Part shown: in pieces, positions 52,251 through 60,688 of the stretch
Layout of the letters: each line of letters starts with the position of its first letter
Position numbering within the stretch: position 1 is the stretch's first letter
From: Arthrobacter sp. EM1
GTDB taxonomy: Bacteria; Actinomycetota; Actinomycetes; Actinomycetales; Micrococcaceae
Length of the DNA: 64,000 nucleotides
Assembly (NCBI RefSeq): GCF_029964055.1
Contig: NZ_CP124836.1
Coordinates: forward strand, 3,038,001-3,102,000
Direction: 5' to 3'
Notes under the pieces: model-generated
The model's database searches: none
Told to the model about the DNA's origin: nothing
What the model saw: only the letters and a program-made list of their open reading frames with translations
Position numbers and translations under genes: made by a program

Positions 52251-53144
52251 ATGAGCTTTTTATCCTCCGGCCGCGTTCAGACGCCCGTCCTGGACATCGG
52301 ATACGAGTCCGCGGGCGACCCGGGCGGGACCCCGGTCATCCTTCTGCACGGATTCCCGTATGACGTTAGGGCCTTCGACGACGTCGCTCCGGTCCTCGCC
52401 GGCCAGGGCGCGTATGTGCTCGCGCCCTACCTCCGCGGGTTCGGTCCGACCCGGTTCCTCGACCCCACGACCATCCGCTCGGGCCAACAGGCCGCCCTCG
52501 GCCAGGATCTCATCGACTTTATGGATGCCCTCAGCATCGGCCAGGCCGTCGTGGCAGGCTACGACTGGGGCGGCAGGGCGGCCTGCGTCGTGGCGGCCCT
52601 GGAGCCCGGACGGGTTTCCGGCCTCGTCTCCGTGGGCGGCTACAACATGCACAACCTTGCCCGGTCCGGCGAGCCTGCCCTCCCGGAATGGGAGCGAAGC
52701 TACTGGTATCAGTACTATTTCCACTCGGAGCGGGGGCGCCGCGGGCTGGAACTAAACCGCGAGGAATTGTGCGGGCTGTTGTGGCGTACCTGGTCGCCCG
52801 GCTGGGATGGTGCGCGGCAGGCCTTCACCGCGAGCGCCCCGAGCCTGCACAACCCCGACTTCGTCGACGTTGTCATCCACTCCTACCGCCACCGCTACGG
52901 GCTGGTCGACGGCGACCCCCGGTACCAAGGGCTTGAGGAGCTGATCGCCCGGGAGCCGCAGATCAGCGTTCCAACGGTAATACTCGAAAGCGGGGACGAC
53001 GGAGTCGGCGGCCCCGCGGCGGCAGCCGGCAGGGGGCACTTCACCGGCCCTTACCGCCACCGGGTCCTTCCGGGCATTGGGCACAACGTGCCGCAGGAGG
53101 ACCCGGACGCGTTTGCGCAGGCGGTACTGAGCCTGGTCGGCTAA
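52251..53144 (+). CDS. epoxide-hydrolase-like alpha/beta hydrolase
   Basis: 297 aa. LHGFPYDVRAFDDV is the oxyanion region and the nucleophile elbow reads GYDWGGRAA, with Asp rather than Ser as in epoxide hydrolases and haloalkane dehalogenases. YWYQYYF in the cap and GIGHNVPQEDP complete the picture. CAGAAT lies six bases before the ATG with no ribosome site, so a leaderless mRNA is likely. Substrate unknown. Confidence 0.8.
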   Translation: MSFLSSGRVQTPVLDIGYESAGDPGGTPVILLHGFPYDVRAFDDVAPVLAGQGAYVLAPYLRGFGPTRFLDPTTIRSGQQAALGQDLIDFMDALSIGQAVVAGYDWGGRAACVVAALEPGRVSGLVSVGGYNMHNLARSGEPALPEWERSYWYQYYFHSERGRRGLELNREELCGLLWRTWSPGWDGARQAFTASAPSLHNPDFVDVVIHSYRHRYGLVDGDPRYQGLEELIAREPQISVPTVILESGDDGVGGPAAAAGRGHFTGPYRHRVLPGIGHNVPQEDPDAFAQAVLSLVG

Positions 53145-53162
53145 GAGACTCGAAGCGGGCCC

Positions 53163-53648
53163 TCAGAGCATAAGTTTGAAACCGAGGTGCGACGCTTCGA
53201 AGCCAAGCCGCTGATAGAACCGGTGCGCCGCGACCCGGGAGCCGTCGGACGTGAGTTGGACCAGTCTTGCGCCTCGCCGGCGGCCTTCGTTGACAGCCCA
53301 GCTGATCATGGCGCCCCCGAGTCCGTTGCTCCGCAGGTCCGCCCGGACCCGCACCGCCTCAATCTGCAGTCGAGTCGCCCCACCACGGGCGAGTCCGGGG
53401 ATGAATGTCAGCTGCATCGTCCCAACTACCTCCCGATCAGTCGTCACGACGGCGACCAGCAGTTGCGCAGGATCGGCGTCAATGGCTTGAAAGGCGCGAT
53501 CGTACGGCCCCCGGGCCTCGGCCGCTACCGAGTCGGTGGAGGCCCTGAGCTGGTCGTCCGCCAGGAGCCGCAAAATCGGGCCGACGTCGGAGGGTTCGGC
53601 TTTCCGGATCGTAAAGGGTCCACCGGGCAGGTCCAGTGCGGCGAGCAT
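53163..53648 (-). CDS. GNAT-family N-acetyltransferase
   Basis: 161 aa. FTIRKAEPSDVGPILRLLADD opens the fold; the acetyl-CoA loop is VRADLRSNGLGGAMISWA and the end is HRFYQRLGFEASHLGFKL, the usual GNAT end. Substrate unknown. It lies convergent with the hydrolase gene (18-base gap) and downstream of the drug-exporter-like MFS gene on the same strand. Confidence 0.88.
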   Translation of the reverse strand: MLAALDLPGGPFTIRKAEPSDVGPILRLLADDQLRASTDSVAAEARGPYDRAFQAIDADPAQLLVAVVTTDREVVGTMQLTFIPGLARGGATRLQIEAVRVRADLRSNGLGGAMISWAVNEGRRRGARLVQLTSDGSRVAAHRFYQRLGFEASHLGFKLML

Positions 53649-53703
53649 CATGGGCCCAGTATTTCAGCCCCCTGTGACCAGCTGGGACAACCGATGCCGC
53701 CGG

Positions 53704-55158
53704 CTAGTTTTCGATTGCCTCGGCGCGGCGGTGCTGCCCGGCTGAACCTGCGTTGTGGCTGGTGGCCGGCATGGCGATGACGGCGATCACCGTGAGCACT
53801 GCCCCGACCAGCACCGAGAGGAACACTGCCCCGGAGGCCGAGACGATGGTGTGCGGATCCGTGCTGCCGCCCGGGGTGCCGGAGTAGATCGCGTTGGCAA
53901 CCGCCCCGAAGACTGCCACTCCGATGGCGCTGCCGATCGAGCGGGCGAAGAGATTGGTGCCGGTGACTACCCCGCGCTCGTTCCATTCGACGCTTGACTG
54001 GGCGGCAATGAGGCTTGGGGTCGCGACCAGCCCAAGACCGAGCCCGACGATGAAACAACTTATGGCGACTAAAAGAATGCTGGGTGTGGAGGCGGTCAGG
54101 GCAAGCACCGCTGCGCCGATGACCGTGACCGCGACGCCGATCATGGCGGTCCGCCGGAACCCGATCCGAAGATAGACCCGGCCCGACTGGGAGGCACTGA
54201 TCGGCCAGCCAATCGTGAGCGCCGCCAGCGCCAAGCCGGCCAGGATCGGGGAGGTGGAGAGGGCACCTTCGAGGAACGTCGGCACGTAGGAGGTGAGGCC
54301 CAGCATGATGGCTCCGACGCCAAAGGAGATCATCGCCGTCGTCGCCAGCAGACGCCGCGATACCACCCACGGCGGCAGGACCGGTTCCGCTGCCCGCCGC
54401 TCAACGAGGATAAACGCTGCGAACAAGACTGCGCCGGCGGCAAAAACGGCGATGCTGATCGCGGAGTTCCAGGCCCACGCCTGGCCGCCCTCGAGGGCGC
54501 CGAGGATGATCAGGCTGAGCGAGACTGTCAGCAACCCCGCCCCCAAGTAGTCAACGCGGTGCTTCACCCGCTCGATGTCCTCGTGGAAGGACCGGATCAG
54601 CATCCACCCGGCCAGGAGGCACAGCGGGATGTTCACCAGGAAGATCCCCCGCCAGATGCCCAGCGAGGAAAACACGCCCCCGAGCGTTGGACCCACGACT
54701 GAGGAGACAGCCCAGACGCTGGCCAGGTAGCCCTGCACCTTGGCCCGTTCGGTCAGTGTGTAGATATCGCCGGCGATGGTGATGGCCATCGGCTGGACCG
54801 CCCCGGCGCCCAGTCCCTGCAGCACACGGAACGCAATGAGGGCCGGCATGCTCCAGGCGAGCCCGCACAGGATCGAACCGAGCAGGAACAACCCGATCCC
54901 GATCAGGATGATCGGTTTGCGGCCCACGATGTCGGAGAGCTTTGCATAGACGGGCACCGAGACGGCTTGGGCCAACAGGTAGGCGGAAAAGAGCCACGGA
55001 AAGGACGTGAATCCGCCAACGTCATGCACAATCGAGGGCACGGCGGTCGCGACGATCGTCGAGTCGATCGCCACCAGGCCGGTCGAAAGCATCAGGGCTA
55101 TCAGGATGGGCCCGCGTTTGGAGCGGAAGCCGACTCCCTCGGCAAGTGTTGTTTTCAC
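53704..55158 (-). CDS. DHA2-family (EmrB/QacA-like) MFS exporter
   Basis: 484 aa with about 14 helices. Motif C-like regions AIDSTIVATAVPSI and GAGAVQPMAITIAGD and the loop KLSDIVGRKP are typical of DHA2 drug:H+ antiporters. GTG at 55158 chosen because GGAAGAG lies 8 bases upstream. The substrate is unknown; 14-helix exporters often handle hydrophobic cations or antibiotics. Confidence 0.87.
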   Translation of the reverse strand: MKTTLAEGVGFRSKRGPILIALMLSTGLVAIDSTIVATAVPSIVHDVGGFTSFPWLFSAYLLAQAVSVPVYAKLSDIVGRKPIILIGIGLFLLGSILCGLAWSMPALIAFRVLQGLGAGAVQPMAITIAGDIYTLTERAKVQGYLASVWAVSSVVGPTLGGVFSSLGIWRGIFLVNIPLCLLAGWMLIRSFHEDIERVKHRVDYLGAGLLTVSLSLIILGALEGGQAWAWNSAISIAVFAAGAVLFAAFILVERRAAEPVLPPWVVSRRLLATTAMISFGVGAIMLGLTSYVPTFLEGALSTSPILAGLALAALTIGWPISASQSGRVYLRIGFRRTAMIGVAVTVIGAAVLALTASTPSILLVAISCFIVGLGLGLVATPSLIAAQSSVEWNERGVVTGTNLFARSIGSAIGVAVFGAVANAIYSGTPGGSTDPHTIVSASGAVFLSVLVGAVLTVIAVIAMPATSHNAGSAGQHRRAEAIEN

Positions 55159-55275
55159 GTGATCGTCTCTTCCCGTCCGCGCCGAACCGCGTAGCAGCCG
55201 AAACCGGTTCCGGCTCCGATTCCATAACTGCACCTTGGCGCGAAATAGTCCCGGCCAGGCCCGGGCGGGTAGTGC

Positions 55276-56598
55276 TCAGGCCTGGCGGTAGACCTTCCGC
55301 GCAATGGTCAGGCTCACGGCGGCGAGGACCGCTATGCTCACCAGGTAGAACCCGGGCACCAGCAGGGAACCGGTGGTGCCGATCAGCCAGGTCAGGATAA
55401 AGGGCGCGAATCCGCCGAAGACTGTGACGCCGATATTGTAGCCGAGGGAAAGCCCTGTGGAGCGGATGCGGGCCGGGAACATCGAAGACATAATGGCCGG
55501 CAGCGGTGCAAAGTAGCTGGTGGCCAATACCGAGAGCACCAGTTCCACTACGACCATGGTGGGCAGGGCCGGCGCGGCGATGAGGAGCATAAACGCCGGG
55601 ATGCCGACGACGATTGTGCCGGCAGCAGCCCAGGTCATCACCCGGGCCGGCCCCACTTTGTCCGCAAGCATGCCGATGAACGGCGAACCCAGGCTCATGA
55701 CCACACCGAAGATCAGGGTGGAGAGGAAGGCCACGGATTTCGGCATCCCCAGGTTCACGATCGCGTAGGTGGGCATAAAGAGGGCAATGTAGACGCCCAC
55801 GGATCCCAGCGATACAACGCCCACGATCGCCCAGAGCCGGCCGCCGTTGCCGATGAACGTCTCCCGCAGCGGCGAAGTGGACTTTTCGGTGGCGAGAAAC
55901 TCCGGGGTTTCCTCCATCTTGGACCGGATGTACCAGCCCACGGGTCCGATGGCCAGCGCGAAGATGAACGGCAGCCGCCAGCCCCAGGACTCGAGCGATT
56001 GGGTGCTGAGGTAGGAGTTGAGTACAAAACCGAAGATTCCGGCCAGCAGGATGCCGGCGCCTTGGGTGGCCACCTGCCAGCTGCCGTAGAACGCCTTCCG
56101 GTTCGGCGCGTATTCGATGAGGTAGGCCGTGGCCGTGCCGAATTCCCCGCCGGTGGCGAAGCCTTGGAGCAGCCGGGCGACCAGCACCAGGATGCTGGCG
56201 GTGACCCCGATGGCGGCGGCCGTGGGTGCCACCACAATCAGTAAGGTGCCAACAAACATCACCAGGATGGACACCAGCATGCCGGCCTTGCGTCCGGCCT
56301 TGTCGGCGTAACGGCCGATGATGATGCCGCCCAGCGGGCGCATGATGAAGGACACCCCGAACGAGGCGAAGGTCAACAGCAGTGATGCGGCTTCATTGCT
56401 GGTGGGGAAGAACAACTTGGAGATGGTGACGGCGAACGTGCCGTACACAATCAGGTCAAACCACTCCAGTCCGTTGCCGATCGAGGCGGCGACGACGGCT
56501 TTTCGGGCATTTTTTTGTTCCAGCGCCTGGGTGGCCGGCGGGCGCTGGCCGGTAGCCTGGTCACCGGAACCGAGGCTGGGGGCAGTTTGATGGCTCAT
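55276..56598 (-). CDS. MHS-family (ShiA/ProP-like) MFS transporter
   Basis: 440 aa, 12 helices. ASIGNGLEWFDLIVYGTFA in helix 1, GRYADKAGRKAGM in loop 2-3 and LLQGFATGGEFGTATAYLIEYAP in helix 4-5 identify the metabolite:H+ symporter family. ATG at 56598 overlaps the argE stop as ATGA (56595-56598), so it likely imports the substrate of that deacetylase, perhaps an N-acyl amino acid; inference. Confidence 0.88.
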   Translation of the reverse strand: MSHQTAPSLGSGDQATGQRPPATQALEQKNARKAVVAASIGNGLEWFDLIVYGTFAVTISKLFFPTSNEAASLLLTFASFGVSFIMRPLGGIIIGRYADKAGRKAGMLVSILVMFVGTLLIVVAPTAAAIGVTASILVLVARLLQGFATGGEFGTATAYLIEYAPNRKAFYGSWQVATQGAGILLAGIFGFVLNSYLSTQSLESWGWRLPFIFALAIGPVGWYIRSKMEETPEFLATEKSTSPLRETFIGNGGRLWAIVGVVSLGSVGVYIALFMPTYAIVNLGMPKSVAFLSTLIFGVVMSLGSPFIGMLADKVGPARVMTWAAAGTIVVGIPAFMLLIAAPALPTMVVVELVLSVLATSYFAPLPAIMSSMFPARIRSTGLSLGYNIGVTVFGGFAPFILTWLIGTTGSLLVPGFYLVSIAVLAAVSLTIARKVYRQA

Positions 56599-57839
56599 GG
56601 CTGGGCAGTCCGTTCGGTTGGGGAGAGGTGGGCGAAGAGTGCCTGCAGAAAGCCCTCGCACGCGGCGATCTGGGAGAGCTCGATGTATTCGTTGGCCGTG
56701 TGGCCTTGGTCCATGTTGCCGGGACCGCAGACCACTGTGTCGATGCCGGCCCGCTGGAAAAGTCCCGCCTCGGTGGCGTAGACCACGGTCTCTTCGACGG
56801 CGTGTCCGCTGAGCTGCTGGGCCAGTTCCAGGGCGGCGCGCGGGCCTTCCGGGCTGAGCCCCGGGACCGTACCCCGTGGCTCCATCCGGATGTCTGCGGC
56901 CGGGTCCTCCTGTTGGATTTCGGCCCGCAGCTGCGCCAGGTGCTCCTCGATACGGGAGATCACCGTCGCCGGGTCCTCACCCGGAATGGTCCGGAACTCA
57001 AAGTCGAAGTCGCAGTGTTCAGCAACGGTGTTCACTGCCGCACCGCCGCTGACCAGGCCCACGTTGGCGGTGGTGTAGGGGACCACAAAGGTGTCATCAA
57101 ACGGGCCGGACAGCCGGTGTTCGTCCGCGAGCGACCTGATAAAGGCAATGGACCTGGCCGCGTATTCGATGGCGTTGACACCGGTGGGGGTCATGGAGGA
57201 ATGGGCGGCGATGCCCCTGACGCTGACGCGGAAGAGCTGGCTGCTCTTGTGCGCCGAGACGGGACGCATGCTGGTCGGCTCGCCGACGAAGGCAATCCGG
57301 GGATGGATCCCGCGTGCAGCGAGCTCGGTCAGCAGGATGACTGCGCCGTGGCAGCCGACCTCTTCGTCGTAGGTCCAGGCGAAGTGCAGCGGTTCGGACA
57401 GTTCGCGGGACAGGAACTCGGGAAGCAAACCCAGGATGGCGCCGCTGAAGGCCTTCATGTCGGTGGTGCCGCGGCCGTAGAGCCGGTCCTCGCGTATCTC
57501 GGGGGTGAAAGGATCGCTGTGCCAGTCCTGGCCGTCCACGGGTACGACGTCGGTGTGGCCGGCGAGCATAACACCGCCGGTGACGGCGCCGTCCCGGGCC
57601 GGGATCGTGGCGAAGAGGTTGGCTTTGGTGCCGTCGGGGCTGGGAACGATGACCGGGGTGATCCCGTGGGCGGTGAGCTCGTCCGCTATGCAGTGGATCA
57701 AGGCAAGGTTGGAATTGCGGCTGGTGGTGTCGAAGGAGACCAGCTTCGCCGCCCAGGCCAGACCCGCGGCGCTGGGGGCGGCGGCAGTTGGATCGTCGGT
57801 GCTGGGTACTGCTGTTGCCGGTGTGGTGGCGGACGTCAT
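56595..57839 (-). CDS. argE: acetylornithine deacetylase family protein (M20)
   Basis: 414 aa di-zinc M20 peptidase-family deacetylase. AGHTDVVPVDGQDW carries the first zinc His, GRGTTDMKAFSGAIL the bridging Asp and EEVGCHGA the catalytic Glu pair. The dimerisation lid has SVRGIAAHSSMTPTGVNAIE. ArgE is the closest described enzyme, but the MHS transporter and the XRE-cupin regulator suggest catabolism of an imported N-acyl amino acid rather than arginine synthesis. ATG at 57839 with GAGGAA eight bases upstream. Confidence 0.82.
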   Translation of the reverse strand: MTSATTPATAVPSTDDPTAAAPSAAGLAWAAKLVSFDTTSRNSNLALIHCIADELTAHGITPVIVPSPDGTKANLFATIPARDGAVTGGVMLAGHTDVVPVDGQDWHSDPFTPEIREDRLYGRGTTDMKAFSGAILGLLPEFLSRELSEPLHFAWTYDEEVGCHGAVILLTELAARGIHPRIAFVGEPTSMRPVSAHKSSQLFRVSVRGIAAHSSMTPTGVNAIEYAARSIAFIRSLADEHRLSGPFDDTFVVPYTTANVGLVSGGAAVNTVAEHCDFDFEFRTIPGEDPATVISRIEEHLAQLRAEIQQEDPAADIRMEPRGTVPGLSPEGPRAALELAQQLSGHAVEETVVYATEAGLFQRAGIDTVVCGPGNMDQGHTANEYIELSQIAACEGFLQALFAHLSPTERTAQP

Positions 57840-57926
57840 GGGCTGGTTCCTCGCAGTGTTTGACGGCTGGGTGCGGTGGGCGGCAGCAGCTGGTTGTGCC
57901 TGCGGGCCTATTCCGCTCTCTTCCCC

Positions 57927-57956
57927 AGTATTTGACCGACTCACCACTCATGTCAA
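57927..57956 (-). promoter_or_regulatory. promoter of argE and the MHS transporter
   Basis: On the minus strand a perfect TTGACA (57956-57951) is followed after 18 bases by AATACT (57932-57927). Transcription would start about 80 bases before the argE ATG. Confidence 0.6.
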
Positions 57957-57973
57957 CACTTTGAACACGATTT

Positions 57974-57989
57974 GTTCATTAAATTGAAC
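57974..57989. promoter_or_regulatory. candidate operator for the XRE-cupin regulator
   Basis: GTTCATTAAATTGAAC is palindromic (GTTCA/TGAAC arms, AT-rich centre) just upstream of the -35 of the argE promoter. A further half site TTGAAC sits at 57961-57966. The AT-rich block is unusual for this DNA. The regulator encoded upstream is the likely ligand. Confidence 0.55.
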
Positions 57990-58029
57990 GCAGCGCATCT
58001 CCCGCAGGTCCGCCGTCGGCCGTGGTCCG

Positions 58030-58662
58030 TTAGAAGGAGGGCGGCGTCATGGCGCCGATCAGCGCCGCGTCTTCCGAGGTGGAGTTGCGGTACCAGTGCG
58101 GCAGCGCGGAATCGTAGGTCAACGAATCGCCTTCCTCCAGGTCATACCCCACGCCGTTGACGCAGACGTGGAGCCGGCCCTGCACCATCGTCACGCATTC
58201 TTCGCCGGCGTGTTTGAAAGGAGCATCCTCGTTGTCCCAGCCCGGGGCGATCTGGGCCCGCAGCATCCCCAACTGGCCGCTCATGTGCGGTGTCAGGAGT
58301 TCGTAGATGAGGTTGTCCTCGGCAACTTCGAGCCGCCGCCGGTCCTCGCGCCGCACCAGCGCCCCGCCTTGGTCTTTGCTGTCAAAGAAGCGTCCCACCG
58401 GTACTTTCAGGGCCTGGGAGAGTTTGATCAGCGTGGTCAGCGACGGGTTTCCCTGGCCACGCTCGATCTGGCTCAGCAGGCCGGGGCTGAGGCTGGCCGC
58501 CGCCGCAAGGCTGCCGATGCTGTACCCAGCCTCCCGCCGTAGCTGCAGGACCAAAGCGCCGACGGCGGTCATCGCGCGCTCGGCCTGATCCTCTACCGGG
58601 GGATATTCCAGTCCTGCCCCGGGGCCGACGCCGTGATTCTCCATCCCACGATCGTCCGCCAT
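58030..58662 (-). CDS. XRE-family regulator with C-terminal cupin
   Basis: About 210 aa. HTH_3 at about 30-85 (LRREAGYSIGSLAAAASLSPGLLSQIERGQGNPS), cupin at about 115-205 (APFKHAGEECVTMVQGRLHV, LTYDSALPHWYRN). This PuuR/SutR-like architecture often controls amino acid or amine catabolism, with the cupin as the small-molecule sensor. Start at 58662 or 58644. It precedes argE by 190 bases, with promoter and palindrome in between. Confidence 0.85.
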   Translation of the reverse strand: MADDRGMENHGVGPGAGLEYPPVEDQAERAMTAVGALVLQLRREAGYSIGSLAAAASLSPGLLSQIERGQGNPSLTTLIKLSQALKVPVGRFFDSKDQGGALVRREDRRRLEVAEDNLIYELLTPHMSGQLGMLRAQIAPGWDNEDAPFKHAGEECVTMVQGRLHVCVNGVGYDLEEGDSLTYDSALPHWYRNSTSEDAALIGAMTPPSF

Positions 58663-58770
58663 AGTGAAGATATCGTCAAGATAATGAAGTGGGCGCGCCA
58701 GCCGAGGACACGCAGCAGCAACGGGACGGTGGCGGATGGTGGCGGGTTCGCCGTCGAGGGCAGCGGCCAG

Positions 58771-58794
58771 AAGGCGCGGCAAAAGGCGCGGCAA
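58771..58794. repeat. two tandem copies of a 12-base unit
   Basis: AGGCGCGGCAAA occurs twice in direct succession in the 254-base divergent gap between the XRE-cupin gene and etfB. No role can be assigned; the rest of the gap holds an AT-rich AAGATA direct repeat (around 58658-58684) near the regulator start. Confidence 0.7.
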
Positions 58795-58916
58795 AAGTGG
58801 GTCCTCCATATTCGCGACACGCGCCCAGTCAACCAAGCAGCGCGCCACTTTCGTAGACTCAGTGGAGATACGACATGTTTCCGCTAGGGACGTGCCCGCC
58901 ACAGGAAGAGCCATCA

Positions 58917-59693
58917 ATGAAGATTGTCGTCCTCGTCAAGGAGGTTCCCGACACGTACGGGGACCGAAAACTGAACCATGAAACAGGCCTCGCCGACAGG
59001 GAAGCCAGCGAGGCGGTCATCGATGAGATCGGTGAGCGGGCGCTGGAGCTGGCGCTGGCGTACGCCGACGCGAACGCGGGCACCAACGTCGCAGTCCTCT
59101 CCCTCGCTCCCGGGAATGCGACGGCAACCATACGCAAGGGGCTTGCGATGGGCGCGGGGAGCGCCACCCATGTCTCGGACGAGGCGCTCCGGGGTGCTGA
59201 TCTTGGCCTGACCGCCGAAACCCTCGCCGCAGCGCTCCGCCGCATCGAGTTTGACCTGGTGATCACCGGGAACGTCTCCACCGATGGATCCGGGGGCATG
59301 ATTCCCGCGATGCTTGCGGAATTGCTGGACGTGCCCCACGCCACCGGGCTCAGCTCCGTACAGATCCGCGACGGAGAGGTGTCCGGCTCCAGGGCCGTTG
59401 AATCCGGCGTGCAGCAGGTATCAGCGACCCTGCCCGCGGTGATTTCCATTACCGAGGCGCTTCCCGGGGCACGCTTCCCCAATTTCAAAGGAATCATGGC
59501 CGCGAAGAAGAAGCCCTTCGAGACGCTCACCCTCGCAGACCTCAGGATCACCGCCGACAGCCCGGACGCGGCGCGTTCGATTATGCTGACCGTCGCCGAG
59601 AAGCCCCCGCGCGCGGCCGGCGTCAAAATCATCGACGAGGGTGATGCCGGCGAAAAGCTCGCTGACTTCCTGATCGAAAACCGACTGGCGTAA
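58917..59693 (+). CDS. etfB: electron transfer flavoprotein beta subunit
   Basis: 258 aa (usual length about 255-265). [18 protein letters not shown] at the start, AMP-binding region [25 protein letters not shown], and [29 protein letters not shown], the EtfB signature. With EtfA it carries one FAD and takes electrons from acyl-CoA and other dehydrogenases. ATG at 58917 with AGGAAGAG upstream. Eleven bases separate it from etfA. Confidence 0.92.
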   Translation: MKIVVLVKEVPDTYGDRKLNHETGLADREASEAVIDEIGERALELALAYADANAGTNVAVLSLAPGNATATIRKGLAMGAGSATHVSDEALRGADLGLTAETLAAALRRIEFDLVITGNVSTDGSGGMIPAMLAELLDVPHATGLSSVQIRDGEVSGSRAVESGVQQVSATLPAVISITEALPGARFPNFKGIMAAKKKPFETLTLADLRITADSPDAARSIMLTVAEKPPRAAGVKIIDEGDAGEKLADFLIENRLA

Positions 59694-59704
59694 GGAGTAA
59701 CGAC

Positions 59705-60688
59705 ATGACTGAATTCCCTCGTGACGCAATCCTCGTCGTTGTGGAAACCCGGGCTTCCGGTGAACTTGAGAAGGCTGCAGCCGGACTCTTCGGCGCTGCC
59801 GCCGCAGCTGGCACGCCCGTTGCCCTGGTTCTTGCCGCACCCGGGGCCGGGAGCGCAGCCGCCGCGGAGGCTGCGGCCTTCGGCGCCGCACGCATCCTGA
59901 TCGCCGAGACCCCTGATGCTTCCGCGCTCGGCGTTCCGGGCGTTGACGCGTTGGCGGCCGCTGTGGAGCAGGTGCAACCGGACGCGATCCTGATTTCGCA
60001 CTCACTGAACGGGCGCGATCTCGCCGGCCGGTTCGCGGCGCGTTCGCGTGCGGCGGTTTCCGTCGATGCGATCGGCGTCTCACGTGATGAGGAGGGCGTC
60101 GTGGCTCACCATTCCGTCTATGGCGGCGCCTACAATGTGACCTCAACGTCCACGTTTGGGCCGCCGGTGATCACGGTTCGCCAGGGCTCCATCGAGGCCC
60201 GCGCCACGGCTCAGCCGGAAGCGGCGGAGACCCTGGCAGTGGCGCCCTCCGGGAAGCCGGCCGCGCGGATCGATTCCTTCGAAGAGGTTGTGGCGGCCAC
60301 CTCGCGGCCGGAGCTGCGCGGGGCCGCGAAGGTTGTTGCGGGCGGCCGCGGCCTCGGGTCCGAGGAACAGTTCGCCCTCGTCGGACAGCTCGCCGACACA
60401 CTCGGCGCTGCCATTGGCGCGTCGCGCGCCGCGGTGGATGCAGGCTTCATCCCGCAATCGCACCAGGTGGGCCAGACCGGGGTTTCCGTGTCATCGCAGC
60501 TATATATCGCGCTTGGCATTTCCGGCGCGATCCAGCACCGGGCCGGCATGCAGACCGCTAAGACGATCGTCGCCATCAACAAGGATGCAGACGCACCCAT
60601 CTTCGAGATCGCCGACTTTGGTGTGGTGGGCGATATTTTTAAGGTTGTACCCCAGCTGATCAGCGCCCTTGAGGCTCGGAAGAAGTGA
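59705..60688 (+). CDS. etfA: electron transfer flavoprotein alpha subunit
   Basis: 327 aa. The Ala-rich N-domain ends near 180; the C-terminal FAD domain has [55 protein letters not shown] and [21 protein letters not shown], the full EtfA signature. TAAGGAG precedes the ATG. The stop overlaps the start of the cytochrome gene as GTGA (60685-60688), an uncommon neighbour for ETF. Confidence 0.92.
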   Translation: MTEFPRDAILVVVETRASGELEKAAAGLFGAAAAAGTPVALVLAAPGAGSAAAAEAAAFGAARILIAETPDASALGVPGVDALAAAVEQVQPDAILISHSLNGRDLAGRFAARSRAAVSVDAIGVSRDEEGVVAHHSVYGGAYNVTSTSTFGPPVITVRQGSIEARATAQPEAAETLAVAPSGKPAARIDSFEEVVAATSRPELRGAAKVVAGGRGLGSEEQFALVGQLADTLGAAIGASRAAVDAGFIPQSHQVGQTGVSVSSQLYIALGISGAIQHRAGMQTAKTIVAINKDADAPIFEIADFGVVGDIFKVVPQLISALEARKK

